Shown here: in pieces, positions 24,230-32,851 of the stretch
Layout: every line of letters starts with the position of its first letter
Position numbering within the stretch: the stretch's first letter is position 1
From: Lachnoclostridium sp. An14
Lineage (GTDB): Bacteria; Bacillota; Clostridia; Lachnospirales; Lachnospiraceae
Direction of reading: 5' to 3'
Assembly (NCBI RefSeq): GCF_002160755.1
Contig: NZ_NFLE01000008.1
Span: 58,555-122,554 of the forward strand
DNA length: 64,000 nucleotides
Notes under the pieces: generated by a model
The model's input: only the letters and a program-made list of their open reading frames with translations
The model's database searches: none
Told to the model about the DNA's origin: nothing
Program-made: the position numbers and the translations under genes

Positions 24230-25597
24230 TTACAGTTTCAGCCCCTCCAGATACAGCTCATAGGCAGGCAGGCCGGAGAGATCCACGTCGTCTAAGGTGA
24301 CGGGCTGGCCCTTCTTCACGTCGTTTAACAGGACGGCCTTGTTGAGCAGGTAGAAGGGGGCGGCGGTGCCGGCGTCTTTTCTCTCTAAGAGCTGGGGCGT
24401 CAGGCCGTCAATGGAGTGGTGGTGGCCCTGGACGGAGAGCACAGTGCCTTTGGGCAGGTCCCGGTCGGCCACTCCGGCCATGATGGTCACCTGACGGCAC
24501 TCCGGATGGACGCCGATTCCCATGAAATCGCCCACCAGGATGGAGGCGGGGGTTTCCAGGCCCATGTAGTGGTAGGGGTAGTAGATGCAGGCGTACTTGC
24601 CGTTGGTGCTCATCACGTGGCCTTTTCCCTTCAGGATGTCCCACATTTTCTCGTTTTCACATTTCACGATGATGAACTCACCGCCGCAGAAACTGGCTTC
24701 GTCCGTCTCCCGCAGGTTGTAGAATACGTCCACCACGCCCGTCTTTGTCAGGATGCCGCCGTCCTCCACCGGGATGAAAATGTTGGCCAGCTCGCTAGTC
24801 TTGGCGATGGGGTAGTGGAGATAGGGGCAGGCGGGGGCCAGGCCGGTGATGTTGGAGACCAGGTTCATCTCACAAAGGTCAGCGGAAATGACGCCCAGGT
24901 ATTTTTCCAGCAGCTGTTTGCGGGCATCCAGGGTTTCCCGGCCCTGATACCGCCAGCAGTCCGCCATCTCCGGCAGAGACTCGCTGGGAGTCTCCCCGTC
25001 TAAGTAGGTGAAGGAGCCGGTTTCCCGGTCCCAGACAAAGTCGTATTCGCTGGATTTTCCGGCACAGACCACTTCCAGGCCCAGGAGCATGGCCCAGGAA
25101 TAGAGATCTAAGAGGTTTCTGGGCTGGTCGCCGTTTACCAGGGCGTAGACGGCTCCGTGCTCCGCGGCGGCCTGATTTAAGATGGGGCCGCAGACGCTGT
25201 CCGTTTCCTTGGATACCATGTAGACGTTGATTCCCCGTTTTAAGGCGGAGAGGGCGGCGTCGGAGCTGACGGCGGTGTTGCCGGTGCACTCCACCAGGGC
25301 GGTGATGCCGCATTCCATCACCAGGCGGTAGTCGCTGACGATGAGGACGGCATCCTCCGGGGCCTGGTCAATGGATTCCCGGTCTGGGCAGACGGTGATC
25401 TGGCTCTCGCTGTAGCCGATCTCCGTGAGTACGTCCATGCACTCGTCGGTGTGGCGGGAACAGATGACCCGCAGCTCCATGTTTTTCACCTTGGGGATCT
25501 GGGCCAGCAGGGTGTAGCCGTAGCCTCTGGTGGCGCCGATGATGCCTACTTTTGATACCTTTCCTTCTTTGTTGAGCAGTAAATTTGTATAATCCAT
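24230..25597 (-). CDS. SAF-domain NAD(P)-dependent oxidoreductase (homoserine-dehydrogenase-like)
   Basis: 455 residues. An N-terminal Rossmann domain (VGIIGATRGYGYTLLAQIP, about 16-35) resembles homoserine dehydrogenase/Gfo-Idh folds, with VECTGNTAVSSDAALSALKRGINVYMVSKE. A substrate domain follows, and the C-terminal SAF domain (about 365-455) starts at VADRDLPKGTVLSV. The family is annotated only as oxidoreductase. It is the last gene of the GntP-dehydrogenase-SAF operon next to OtnK/OtnC-type genes, so it likely oxidises or rearranges an acid sugar. This role is inferred from context. RBS AGGAG lies upstream. Confidence 0.85.
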   Translation of the reverse strand: MDYTNLLLNKEGKVSKVGIIGATRGYGYTLLAQIPKVKNMELRVICSRHTDECMDVLTEIGYSESQITVCPDRESIDQAPEDAVLIVSDYRLVMECGITALVECTGNTAVSSDAALSALKRGINVYMVSKETDSVCGPILNQAAAEHGAVYALVNGDQPRNLLDLYSWAMLLGLEVVCAGKSSEYDFVWDRETGSFTYLDGETPSESLPEMADCWRYQGRETLDARKQLLEKYLGVISADLCEMNLVSNITGLAPACPYLHYPIAKTSELANIFIPVEDGGILTKTGVVDVFYNLRETDEASFCGGEFIIVKCENEKMWDILKGKGHVMSTNGKYACIYYPYHYMGLETPASILVGDFMGIGVHPECRQVTIMAGVADRDLPKGTVLSVQGHHHSIDGLTPQLLERKDAGTAAPFYLLNKAVLLNDVKKGQPVTLDDVDLSGLPAYELYLEGLKL

Positions 25598-25618
25598 ATG
25601 TCAGATCTCCTTTCAGGT

Positions 25619-25648
25619 CCGGCCGGGACGCCGTGTGGGAACGGCCGG
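25619..25648 (-). other. Stem-loop between MDR dehydrogenase and SAF genes
   Basis: CCGGCCG / CGGCCGG inverted repeat inside the operon, with no T run. It may affect mRNA stability or processing. Confidence 0.5.
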
Positions 25649-25713
25649 TAATTCGTTAGGAAAAGGAAAATGGCGGAACAGCCCGTCATTTCCTCTGTGG
25701 AAATCGGTCCCGG

Positions 25714-26703
25714 CTAGGGCCGGAACACGATTTTGATGGCGGCGTCGTCTCTGTCCGCTAAGTCAAAGCCGGCTTTGATGTCTGCCAGCGGGAATTCATT
25801 GGTGATGAGGGGCTTGATCTTTACGGAACCCTGGATGATGGGGCGGAGAGTATCCGGCACCCACACGAAACGCTGCTGCCAGGTGTGGTGAACCAGGCAG
25901 GTGTTGATAAATTCCAGGCCGTCGTCGTGCCAGCGGCTGATGTTTAAGGTGATGGGTGTGGTGACCCAGCTGTAGAACACGAACTTGCCGTTGTGGCGGA
26001 TCATGGCGCTGGCGGCGTTGAAGGATTCGGCGGTGCCGGCGGCCTCCACCACCACATCAGCCCCCCGGCCTCCGGTGAGAGCCTTTACCTTGGCCACCGG
26101 GTCTTCCTCCCGGGAGTTGATGACGATGTCGGCGCCCAGAGATTTCGCCAGATTCAGCTTGCCCTCCAGCACATCCACCAGGATGACCTGGTAGGCCCCT
26201 TTCAGCTTGGAACACTGGGCGATGATCTGGCCGGCGTACCCGCCTCCCATGACCACCACAGTATCTCCCAGCTGGACGCCGGTGTTTAAGCCGGAGTACA
26301 TGGCGCAGCAGGTGGGTTCGCCCAGGGCCGCGATGTCCATGTCCAGTCCTTCCGGTACGGGCTGAAGCTGAAAGGCCTTGGATTTAAAATAGTCGGCAAA
26401 GTTGTTGTTCCAGCCAAAAGCCATGACCTTGTCGCCTACTTTGTAGTCGCTCACCCGGCTACCTACGGCGACTACGGTGCCGCCGCTTTCATGGCCAAGC
26501 AGAAAGGGAAACTCCGGAGGCTGGCGAAACTCCGCGGTCTGCGGGGGCATAAAGCCGCGGTAAAAGCTTTTGTCAGAGCCACAGATGCCCATCATGTGGT
26601 TTTTTACGATGATGTCGTCCTCCCCGCATTCCAGTTTCCGTTCGATGAGCTCGATGTCGTAGGCTTTATTTAAGCGGGCCGCTCTTGTGATAAATGTTTC
26701 CAT
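25714..26703 (-). CDS. Zinc-dependent alcohol/polyol dehydrogenase (MDR family)
   Basis: NAD(P)-dependent medium-chain dehydrogenase, 329 residues. The catalytic zinc ligands are visible: Cys41 (GICGSD), His71-Glu72 (LGHESGG) and Glu129 (LGEPTCCAM). The nucleotide motif is GGGYAGQ (153-159). The four-Cys structural zinc loop of classical members is missing: the region after GDKVMAFGWNNN carries no cysteines. The ATG has GAAAGGAGAG upstream. It lies in the operon between the permease and the SAF oxidoreductase, so it probably performs the first oxidation of the imported sugar acid. The substrate is not readable from sequence. Confidence 0.9.
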   Translation of the reverse strand: METFITRAARLNKAYDIELIERKLECGEDDIIVKNHMMGICGSDKSFYRGFMPPQTAEFRQPPEFPFLLGHESGGTVVAVGSRVSDYKVGDKVMAFGWNNNFADYFKSKAFQLQPVPEGLDMDIAALGEPTCCAMYSGLNTGVQLGDTVVVMGGGYAGQIIAQCSKLKGAYQVILVDVLEGKLNLAKSLGADIVINSREEDPVAKVKALTGGRGADVVVEAAGTAESFNAASAMIRHNGKFVFYSWVTTPITLNISRWHDDGLEFINTCLVHHTWQQRFVWVPDTLRPIIQGSVKIKPLITNEFPLADIKAGFDLADRDDAAIKIVFRP

Positions 26704-26776
26704 GAAGTCTCTCTCCTTTCACGATCATTTCGGCGGAAACGGCGTCTGAGAAATTACCCGGCGCCGTCTCCGCTCC

Positions 26777-26799
26777 GGGAATGGGGAAACCCCATTCCC
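26777..26799 (-). other. Perfect stem-loop between permease and dehydrogenase genes
   Basis: GGGAATGGGG-AAA-CCCCATTCCC, a 10-bp perfect stem without a T run, in the 139-bp gap inside the operon. The following CCCTATGACAC resembles the hairpin module of repeat family A. Confidence 0.6.
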
Positions 26800-26842
26800 T
26801 ATGACACACGCTGTCTTTTCATTAAAATGGTTCCGGAACCGG

Positions 26843-28168
26843 TCAGATCACGTGCAGGGCCACCAGCAGGCAGGTGAGGGCCGCGCCCACGGCTCCGGCG
26901 ACGGTAGAGGCGCCTCCTACGGCGCGGATGCCCTGGTTTACATCCATGTTGGACATGGAAACCGTCACCCAGAAACCGGAGGAATTGGCGTGCTTGAACA
27001 TCAGCGCTCCCGTGCCGCAGGCTAAGAAGGCGGCTACAGGGGAGATGCCCAGGGTGGCTAACATAGGCTCCATCAGGGCGGCAGAGGTCATAACTCCCAG
27101 GGAGTTGGAACCGGTCACCACGTGGATGATGGCTGCCATGATAATGGGGATGAGGATGGGCGGGAAGGAGGACTGAACCACCAGCTCCGCGATCTTTTCC
27201 GCCACGCCCGCGTTCTTTACAAATGTGGCCAGGGCGCCGCCCATACCGGTTACGATGATGGGCATGGCCGCTGCGGTGATGCCCTCATCCACCCAGTCGT
27301 TTAACACCTTCTTGGATTTCCACTCTTTTCCTGTGAGGAGCAAAGAGAGGATACAGCCGGTAAACAGGGCCGCCAGGGGGCTGCCGATGAAGGCGCAGAA
27401 ATTGGCGATACTTGTTCCCGGAACCACCACAGAGGCTGCCGTGTTAATGAAAATCAGGATCAGCGGGAACACGATGGGAAGGAGGGATTTCGTCAGGGAC
27501 GGCAGCTCCATAGTCTCATGCTCCGCAGCAGATTTTAAGAATTCTTCCTTGGGAGATACAGGGGTCTTCAGGGTCATGCAGTAAAAGGTGGCGGCAATGA
27601 CGCTGGGGATGGACACGAGGGCGCCCCACAGGATTGCCTGCCCTAAGGGTACGTTTAACAGGGCCGCCGCCGATACGGGGCCGGGGGTGGGCGGAACTAA
27701 GGATGCGGTGACCAGAGCGCCCAGGTACAGAACCGTGCCGTAGCTCATCATGGATTTTTTCGTCTGCACGGCCAGCATGGATACGATGGGGATCAGCAGG
27801 ATTACCACCGTGTCCGCCCAGATGGGGATGCCCAGGATGGCGGAACTTAAGGCGATGGCCCAGATGATGTGTTTTTCACCTACCAGGTTGATGGCCCATT
27901 TGGTGATGCGGATGGCGGCGCCGGTTTTCTCCAGCACGGTGCCCATGGTGCAGCCGAGGAAGATGACGATAGCTACGCTTTTAATGGTACTGGAAAAGCC
28001 GCTGTTGATGGTGGATTCGATTTCCTCCCAGGGAGTTCCCAGAGCGATTGCCAGAATAAAAGCGGCGATCAGGATGCCGAAAGCGGCGTTGACCTTACAT
28101 TTGGAAATGAGCACGATCATCAGCACGATGACAATGGCAAAGACAATAAGTACATACGAAGTTGACAT
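26843..28168 (-). CDS. GntP-family gluconate/acid-sugar:H+ symporter
   Basis: 441-residue polytopic permease of the gluconate transporter family. Visible family blocks are GTPWEEIESTINSGFSST, GCTMGTVLEKTGAAIRITKW, VPPTPGPVSAAALL and the C-terminal HANSSGFWVTVSMSNM. RBS GGAGGG lies before the ATG. It is the first gene of a three-gene operon behind a sigma-54 promoter (28271-28286), so uptake is induced with the catabolic enzymes. The likely substrate is a four-carbon sugar acid, judging from the OtnK/OtnC genes nearby. Confidence 0.93.
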   Translation of the reverse strand: MSTSYVLIVFAIVIVLMIVLISKCKVNAAFGILIAAFILAIALGTPWEEIESTINSGFSSTIKSVAIVIFLGCTMGTVLEKTGAAIRITKWAINLVGEKHIIWAIALSSAILGIPIWADTVVILLIPIVSMLAVQTKKSMMSYGTVLYLGALVTASLVPPTPGPVSAAALLNVPLGQAILWGALVSIPSVIAATFYCMTLKTPVSPKEEFLKSAAEHETMELPSLTKSLLPIVFPLILIFINTAASVVVPGTSIANFCAFIGSPLAALFTGCILSLLLTGKEWKSKKVLNDWVDEGITAAAMPIIVTGMGGALATFVKNAGVAEKIAELVVQSSFPPILIPIIMAAIIHVVTGSNSLGVMTSAALMEPMLATLGISPVAAFLACGTGALMFKHANSSGFWVTVSMSNMDVNQGIRAVGGASTVAGAVGAALTCLLVALHVI

Positions 28169-28270
28169 ATAACCAACCCTCCCATTCTGTAGTAGTGCCG
28201 CCCGGAGCGAAAACCCGATGCCGGCAGTTGGGGATTCGCTGGCCGGCGGCCGTTTGATGTACTGTTATTG

Positions 28271-28286
28271 AGCAAAGTGTTTGCCA
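28271..28286 (-). promoter_or_regulatory. Sigma-54 promoter of the permease-dehydrogenase operon
   Basis: On the minus strand TGGCAAACACTTTGCT: GG and GC are 12 bp apart, the -24/-12 arrangement. About 100 bp before the GntP ATG. Confidence 0.8.
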
Positions 28287-28396
28287 ACTGATGGGCTGGA
28301 AGACAAAAAATGGGAAAATAAGAGAAAAATCCGGCAAATATTGTTTCTTTGGAGGCGGGAACGGGAGGCAGTCGGGGCGGGCGGGAGAGAGAAAAG

Positions 28397-28457
28397 AATG
28401 GTGCAGATGTTGCATTTGCGTTGAATGTGTTGAACGAATCGCAACATTTGCACCATT
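28397..28457. promoter_or_regulatory. Upstream activator site, 17-bp inverted repeat
   Basis: AATGGTGCAGATGTTGC (28397-28413) and GCAACATTTGCACCATT (28441-28457) are inverted copies with one mismatch, 27 bp apart. They lie 110-185 bp upstream of the sigma-54 promoter. The TGTTGC/GCAACA core recurs at 30676-30731. Confidence 0.7.
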
Positions 28458-28490
28458 TTCTGAGACACAGGCGGAAACAGGGAGGAAAGG

Positions 28491-30635
28491 TCAGGAGAGG
28501 CCGTATTTCCGGAGCCTGCGCCATAAGGTGGAGCGGTCGATTCCCAGGAGGGCGGCGGCTCTGGTGCGGCTGCCGCCGCAGAGCTCCAGGGCCTGGAGGA
28601 GGCGCTGGGGGTCGGGAAGGGAGCGCAGGCCGGCGGCGGAGGCGGAAACGGGGGAACCGGTAAAGGCGTCCTGGCCGTTGAACCCGCTGGGAGGGGCAAA
28701 GGAGCCGGGGGCATCTGAGCCGCCGCGGGGGACAGGACAGCCGGAGCCAGCGGAGCCGGAAAAAGATCCGAGGGCGCCGGGATCCCTGGAACCGGCGAAT
28801 GCTCCAAAGGGGTCAGAACCGCCGGGGATTCCGGAATCTGCGGGAGATTCCCATCTGCCGGGGATTTTCCGGCTGCCTTCCCCTCTGTCCGGCTCCATCT
28901 CCATTTCCACATCCCTGGGATAAAGGGCCTCCCGCAGCTCCTCCTTTGTGACGGGATCTCCGTGGCGCAGGGCCAGCGTCCGCTCCACAATGTTTTTCAG
29001 CTCCCGGATATTGCCCATAAACGGATATTCATGGAGCAGGGAAAGGGCGTCGGGGGAGAGGGCGGGGAGGCTGACGCCGGACTCCAGGCTCTGGGCCTTT
29101 AAAAAGTGGGAAAACAGCAGCTCCACGTCATTTTCCCGGCTCCGCAGAGGCGGCAGAAAGAGGCGGAGCACATCCAGGCGGTACATTAAGTCCCGGCGGA
29201 ACCGGCCCTGGCCGGACAGCTGGGAAATGCTGCGGTTGGTGGCGGACAGGATCCGCACATTGACGTCGATGACCTTGTTGTCCCCGATGCGGCGCACCTG
29301 GCGCTCCTGGAGGACTCGGAGCAGCTTGCTCTGAATGGCGGGGGAGATCTCCCCCACCTCGTCCAGAAACAGGGTGCCGCCGTGGGCCTGCTCAAACAGC
29401 CCCATTTTCCCGCCCTTGCTGGTCCCGGTGAAGGCGCCTTCCACATAGCCGAACAGCTCGCTCTCCAGGAGGTTTTCCGGCAGGGCAGCGCAGTTGATGG
29501 CCACAAAGGGGCCGTTTTTCCGGCGGCTGGCGTTGTGGATGCTCTGGGCGAACAGCTCCTTTCCCGTGCCGGTTTCCCCCACGATGATCACGTTGGAGTC
29601 GGACTGGGCGTAGCGCCTGGCGGTTTCGATGGTCTCCCTCATGGCCCGGCTTTCGTGGATGATGTCCCGGAAGGTGTATTTTGCCTGAAGGCCCCGGGCG
29701 CTGAGCTTTCGCCGGATCTGGCCCTCCAGGTCCTGGATCATGGTGATGTCCGACAAGTTGATGACGGTGCCGGAGAGCTCCCGGTTGGCCACCACAGGGG
29801 TGCAGCTCACGGACACTGTGGTTTTTGTGCCGGGGATGGTGAGGATCCGGCCCGTTTCCTCCTTTCCCCCGGCCATCACGGAGGAGAAAATGGGAAACAG
29901 GTAAGGGAGGGCCTCCTTTAAAGGCCGGTGCATCAGGCTGATGTCCCCGTTCATCCGCCGCACCACCCGGTTTCGCACCAGGATGTTCCCGTCCCGATCC
30001 ACGTAGAGCAGGCCGTCCTTGGAGGAGTAGATAATGGTTTTATACATCTGGGAAACGATGCGCTCCTGCCTCAGCCGGTCCACGGTGTGGATGGCCTCGT
30101 CCACCGCCTGGAGCACAGTGTCCTCGCCGGTGCGGATAATGACGGAGGGAAGTCCGGCCCGCTGCGCCTGGATATTGGCGGAGTAGCCTCCGATCAGGGC
30201 GTCACAGCCGGCGGCCAGGGCCTTTTCCACTGTGGCAGCCAGGTCCTCATGGCGGACGGGGGAGTAGATTTCCCCGTCCACATGGAAGAACCGGCACACC
30301 TGCATGGCCTCGTAAAGCTGGCGGCCAAAGCCGCAGATGGCGATCTTTTTCGGGTGATAGGTGTCGCGGCATTCAGAAATGGCCCGCACCAGGTCATAGC
30401 CGGAGATGGAGAGCTGGATGGTGGGGATCTGGCTGTAGCCCGCCAGGGTTTTCTGGGCGGTGTAGCCGCGGGCGATGATGGCGTCGTACTCGGCGGCCAG
30501 ATGATCGGGAGTGTCCTCCACCGTCATGGTCTGGACGTCGGCGTCCAGCCGCTCCCGCTCCGGATGCTGGGAGAGGACGCAGCGAACCTTTTCCTCCAGC
30601 TCCGGGTATGGTACAATAAACAGCAAACGAACCAT
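28491..30635 (-). CDS. PrpR-type sigma-54-dependent activator
   Basis: 714 residues. The N-terminal PrpR_N sensor (about 1-180, MVRLLFIVPYPELEEK, FFHVDGEIYSPV, SANIQAQRAGLPSVII) is followed by a PAS-like segment (about 205-310) and the AAA+ domain. The AAA+ domain has Walker A GETGTGKE, the sigma-54 contact GAFTG, Walker B DEVGEI and an arginine-finger region. A C-terminal Fis helix-turn-helix is LLGIDRSTLWRRLRKYG. Between AAA+ and Fis lies an unusual ~75-residue Gly/Ser/Pro-rich linker. The open frame begins 27 bp earlier, but ATG 30635 has GGAGGAAG upstream and fits the family. It is flanked by both operons it should control and by TGTTGCA-type sites. Confidence 0.93.
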   Translation of the reverse strand: MVRLLFIVPYPELEEKVRCVLSQHPERERLDADVQTMTVEDTPDHLAAEYDAIIARGYTAQKTLAGYSQIPTIQLSISGYDLVRAISECRDTYHPKKIAICGFGRQLYEAMQVCRFFHVDGEIYSPVRHEDLAATVEKALAAGCDALIGGYSANIQAQRAGLPSVIIRTGEDTVLQAVDEAIHTVDRLRQERIVSQMYKTIIYSSKDGLLYVDRDGNILVRNRVVRRMNGDISLMHRPLKEALPYLFPIFSSVMAGGKEETGRILTIPGTKTTVSVSCTPVVANRELSGTVINLSDITMIQDLEGQIRRKLSARGLQAKYTFRDIIHESRAMRETIETARRYAQSDSNVIIVGETGTGKELFAQSIHNASRRKNGPFVAINCAALPENLLESELFGYVEGAFTGTSKGGKMGLFEQAHGGTLFLDEVGEISPAIQSKLLRVLQERQVRRIGDNKVIDVNVRILSATNRSISQLSGQGRFRRDLMYRLDVLRLFLPPLRSRENDVELLFSHFLKAQSLESGVSLPALSPDALSLLHEYPFMGNIRELKNIVERTLALRHGDPVTKEELREALYPRDVEMEMEPDRGEGSRKIPGRWESPADSGIPGGSDPFGAFAGSRDPGALGSFSGSAGSGCPVPRGGSDAPGSFAPPSGFNGQDAFTGSPVSASAAGLRSLPDPQRLLQALELCGGSRTRAAALLGIDRSTLWRRLRKYGLS

Positions 30636-30675
30636 GAAACTTCCTCCAAACAGGGAACTCAAACACCAGGTTGTG

Positions 30676-30731
30676 CTGCAACAAGTGTTGCAGTCTATAG
30701 TTGCGTTGTTTCAAAATATACAACAATGCAA
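30676..30731. promoter_or_regulatory. Upstream activator sites in the divergent regulator/kinase region
   Basis: Palindrome CTGCAACA-AG-TGTTGCAG (30676-30693) and a second inverted pair TTGCGTTGTT (30701-30710) / AACAATGCAA (30722-30731). They lie 65-120 bp upstream of the sigma-54 promoter at 30797 and share the TGTTGC core with 28397-28457. Confidence 0.7.
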
Positions 30732-30796
30732 CGGTTCAGTCAAGGGAACGAACAGGAAAATCTGGAAAAACGGGAGGAGGAGACATTCCGGAAAGC

Positions 30797-30812
30797 TGGC
30801 ATGAAAATTGCT
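30797..30812 (+). promoter_or_regulatory. Sigma-54 promoter of the otnK-otnC operon
   Basis: TGGCATGAAAATTGCT: GG and GC 12 bp apart, matching TGGCAY-N5-TTGCT. About 60 bp before the kinase ATG. Confidence 0.85.
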
Positions 30813-30871
30813 GTATAATTATCTGGAAGATTAGAAACATTTACGGACATAACGGACAGGAGGAATGATAG

Positions 30872-32128
30872 ATGGCAGTGCTGGGCTGTATCGCGGATGA
30901 TTTTACAGGAGCCAGCGACGCGGCGTCGTTTTTGGTAAAGGGCGGCATGAGCGTGCGGCTGTACAACGGGGTGCCGGAGACGGATGGAACAGGGGAGATG
31001 GAGGAACAGGCGGCGGTGATCGCCTTAAAATCCAGGACCCAGAGACGGGAGGAGGCGGTGGAAGACAGCCTGCGGGCCGCCCGTTTCCTGCTAAAAAAAG
31101 GGGTGAAACAGATTTATTTTAAATACTGTTCCACCTTTGACTCCACCCCTGAGGGGAATATCGGGCCGGTGGCGGATGCCCTGATGGAGCTGTTAGACGC
31201 TCCTTACACTCTCCTTTGTCCCTCCCTTCCTGTAAACGGGCGGATTGTGGAAGGCGGAAGGCTGATGGTAAACGGGGTGCCCCTGGATGAAAGCCCCATG
31301 AAGAACCATCCCCTGACCCCCATGTGGGACAGCCGGATTGAGGAGCTGATAAAGCCCCAGAGCCGGTATCCCGCCTTTGTGCTAAAGCGGGAGGAGCTGG
31401 AAGGCGGTTCTCCGAAACGGTTTGGAAACGGCCCCTTTTACCTGATTCCCGACTACCGGGATGAGGCGGACGGAGAGGCCATCGCGAAACAGTTTGGCGG
31501 CCTGCCCCTGCTGACGGGAGGCAGCGGGCTTTTGGAGCCGTTAGCCAGGCGCTGGGCCGGAGAGCTGGAGAACTCCGGGCCGGCCAGGGAGACGGGGACG
31601 GAAGGGAAGGCGCTTTTGCTGGCAGGGAGCTGTTCCAAGGCCACCCTGGAGCAGATTCGCTGTTATGAGGAGTCAGGCGGCCCCTGCATCAAGCTGGATC
31701 CGGAGGCCATGATAGAGGGCACCCAGACCCTGGACGCGGTCTGGGAGGAGGCAAAGGCGGCGGAAAACGGGAGCTGGCCCCCTCTGGTCTACAGCTCCGA
31801 CACGCCGGAACGGGTAAAAGAATATCAGAAACTGGGGCAAGAGCGGGTGGCGGCCCTTCTGGAGGACGCCGCCGCCAGCCTGGCGGCAAAGGCGGTGGAG
31901 GAAGGCTATACCAGGATTATCAGTGCCGGCGGGGAGACCTCCGGCGCGGTGACCAGGCGGTTAGGCTTTTCCTCCTACTGGATCGGGGAGAGCGTGGCGC
32001 CGGGAGTGCCGGTGATGACCCCCGCCGGCCGGCCGAGGCTCCGCCTGGTGTTAAAAAGCGGCAATTTCGGCCAGAAGGATTTCTTCCGCCGGGCCGTTCA
32101 GATGACAGGAAAAGAGGAGGAAATGTGA
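30872..32128 (+). CDS. otnK: Four-carbon acid sugar kinase (DUF1537, OtnK-like)
   Basis: 418-residue DUF1537 kinase. Characterised members phosphorylate 3-oxo-tetronates (OtnK), D-threonate, D-erythronate or 3-oxo-isoapionate. Visible blocks are GCIADDFTGASDAASFLVKGGMSV (N-terminal substrate domain), KYCSTFDSTPEGNIGPVADAL, LLTGGSGLLEPLA and the C-terminal nucleotide motif ISAGGETSGAVTRRLG. The RBS is GGACAGGAGGAATG. The following class II aldolase gene starts 2 bp after its stop, the OtnK-OtnC order, which favours 3-oxo-tetronate as substrate. Confidence 0.92.
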   Translation: MAVLGCIADDFTGASDAASFLVKGGMSVRLYNGVPETDGTGEMEEQAAVIALKSRTQRREEAVEDSLRAARFLLKKGVKQIYFKYCSTFDSTPEGNIGPVADALMELLDAPYTLLCPSLPVNGRIVEGGRLMVNGVPLDESPMKNHPLTPMWDSRIEELIKPQSRYPAFVLKREELEGGSPKRFGNGPFYLIPDYRDEADGEAIAKQFGGLPLLTGGSGLLEPLARRWAGELENSGPARETGTEGKALLLAGSCSKATLEQIRCYEESGGPCIKLDPEAMIEGTQTLDAVWEEAKAAENGSWPPLVYSSDTPERVKEYQKLGQERVAALLEDAAASLAAKAVEEGYTRIISAGGETSGAVTRRLGFSSYWIGESVAPGVPVMTPAGRPRLRLVLKSGNFGQKDFFRRAVQMTGKEEEM

Positions 32129-32129
32129 A

Positions 32130-32720
32130 ATGATGGAAGACAGCCTGAAACAAAAGCTGGAGGAGGCGGTGTGGGTCTGCCATAGCCTGTTTGAGAGAGG
32201 AAAGACGGCGGGATCCTCCGCCAACATGAGTTTCCGCCACGGCGACCGCGTCTATATCAGTGCCAGCGGCACCTGCTTTGGAACCATGAAACCGGAGGAT
32301 TTTACCCCTGTGGCCCTGGACGGGACGCCTCTGGGGGAGAGAAAGCCCAGCAAGGAGTGGCCCCTCCACCTGGCTCTCTATGAGAAATCCCCGGAAATCG
32401 GGGCAGTGATCCACACCCACAGCGCCTACAGCGTGCTCTGGAGCTTTGTACCCGCGGAACGGGAGGAGGACTGCATTCCGGCCCACACCCCTTATTTAAA
32501 GATGAAACTGGGGGCGGTGGGGCTGGTTCCCTACGAAAAACCTGGCTCGGAGGCCCTCTTTGCCGCGTTTCGGGCGCGGGTGGAGGCCAGCGACGGCTTT
32601 CTGTTAAAGCAGCACGGGCCGGTGGTGCCGGGGAAAACGGTGATGGACGCGTTCTACTGCCTGGAGGAGCTGGAGGAAAGCGCCAGGATCGCCTGGGAGC
32701 TTTACCGGGCGGGGATGTGA
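32130..32720 (+). CDS. otnC: Class II aldolase-type decarboxylase (OtnC-like)
   Basis: 196-residue class II aldolase/adducin-family enzyme. In OtnC this fold decarboxylates 3-oxo-tetronate 4-phosphate to dihydroxyacetone phosphate. Metal and catalytic motifs are visible: GSSANMSFR, YISASGTCFG, IHTHSAYS (metal His pair) and LKQHGPVV (third His). ATG 32130 directly follows the kinase stop; ATG 32133 is an alternative. AGGAGG lies about 10 bp upstream, inside the kinase gene. It completes kinase plus decarboxylase, yielding a glycolytic triose phosphate. Confidence 0.88.
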   Translation: MMEDSLKQKLEEAVWVCHSLFERGKTAGSSANMSFRHGDRVYISASGTCFGTMKPEDFTPVALDGTPLGERKPSKEWPLHLALYEKSPEIGAVIHTHSAYSVLWSFVPAEREEDCIPAHTPYLKMKLGAVGLVPYEKPGSEALFAAFRARVEASDGFLLKQHGPVVPGKTVMDAFYCLEELEESARIAWELYRAGM

Positions 32721-32796
32721 TCGGATTTTCTGTCTGTGAGCGAGATGGTTCCGTGAAATAGCCATGAAACGGATGAAACGGTTCCGGACGTCCCGC

Positions 32797-32826
32797 TTGA
32801 CGCCCCTCCCCCTCCCAGGTTACAAT
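32797..32826 (+). promoter_or_regulatory. Promoter of the LysR gene
   Basis: TTGACG (32797-32802), 18-bp spacer, TACAAT (32821-32826), 25 bp before the LysR ATG. Confidence 0.65.
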
Positions 32827-32851
32827 AGACCTCAAAGAGGGGGAAACGTCC

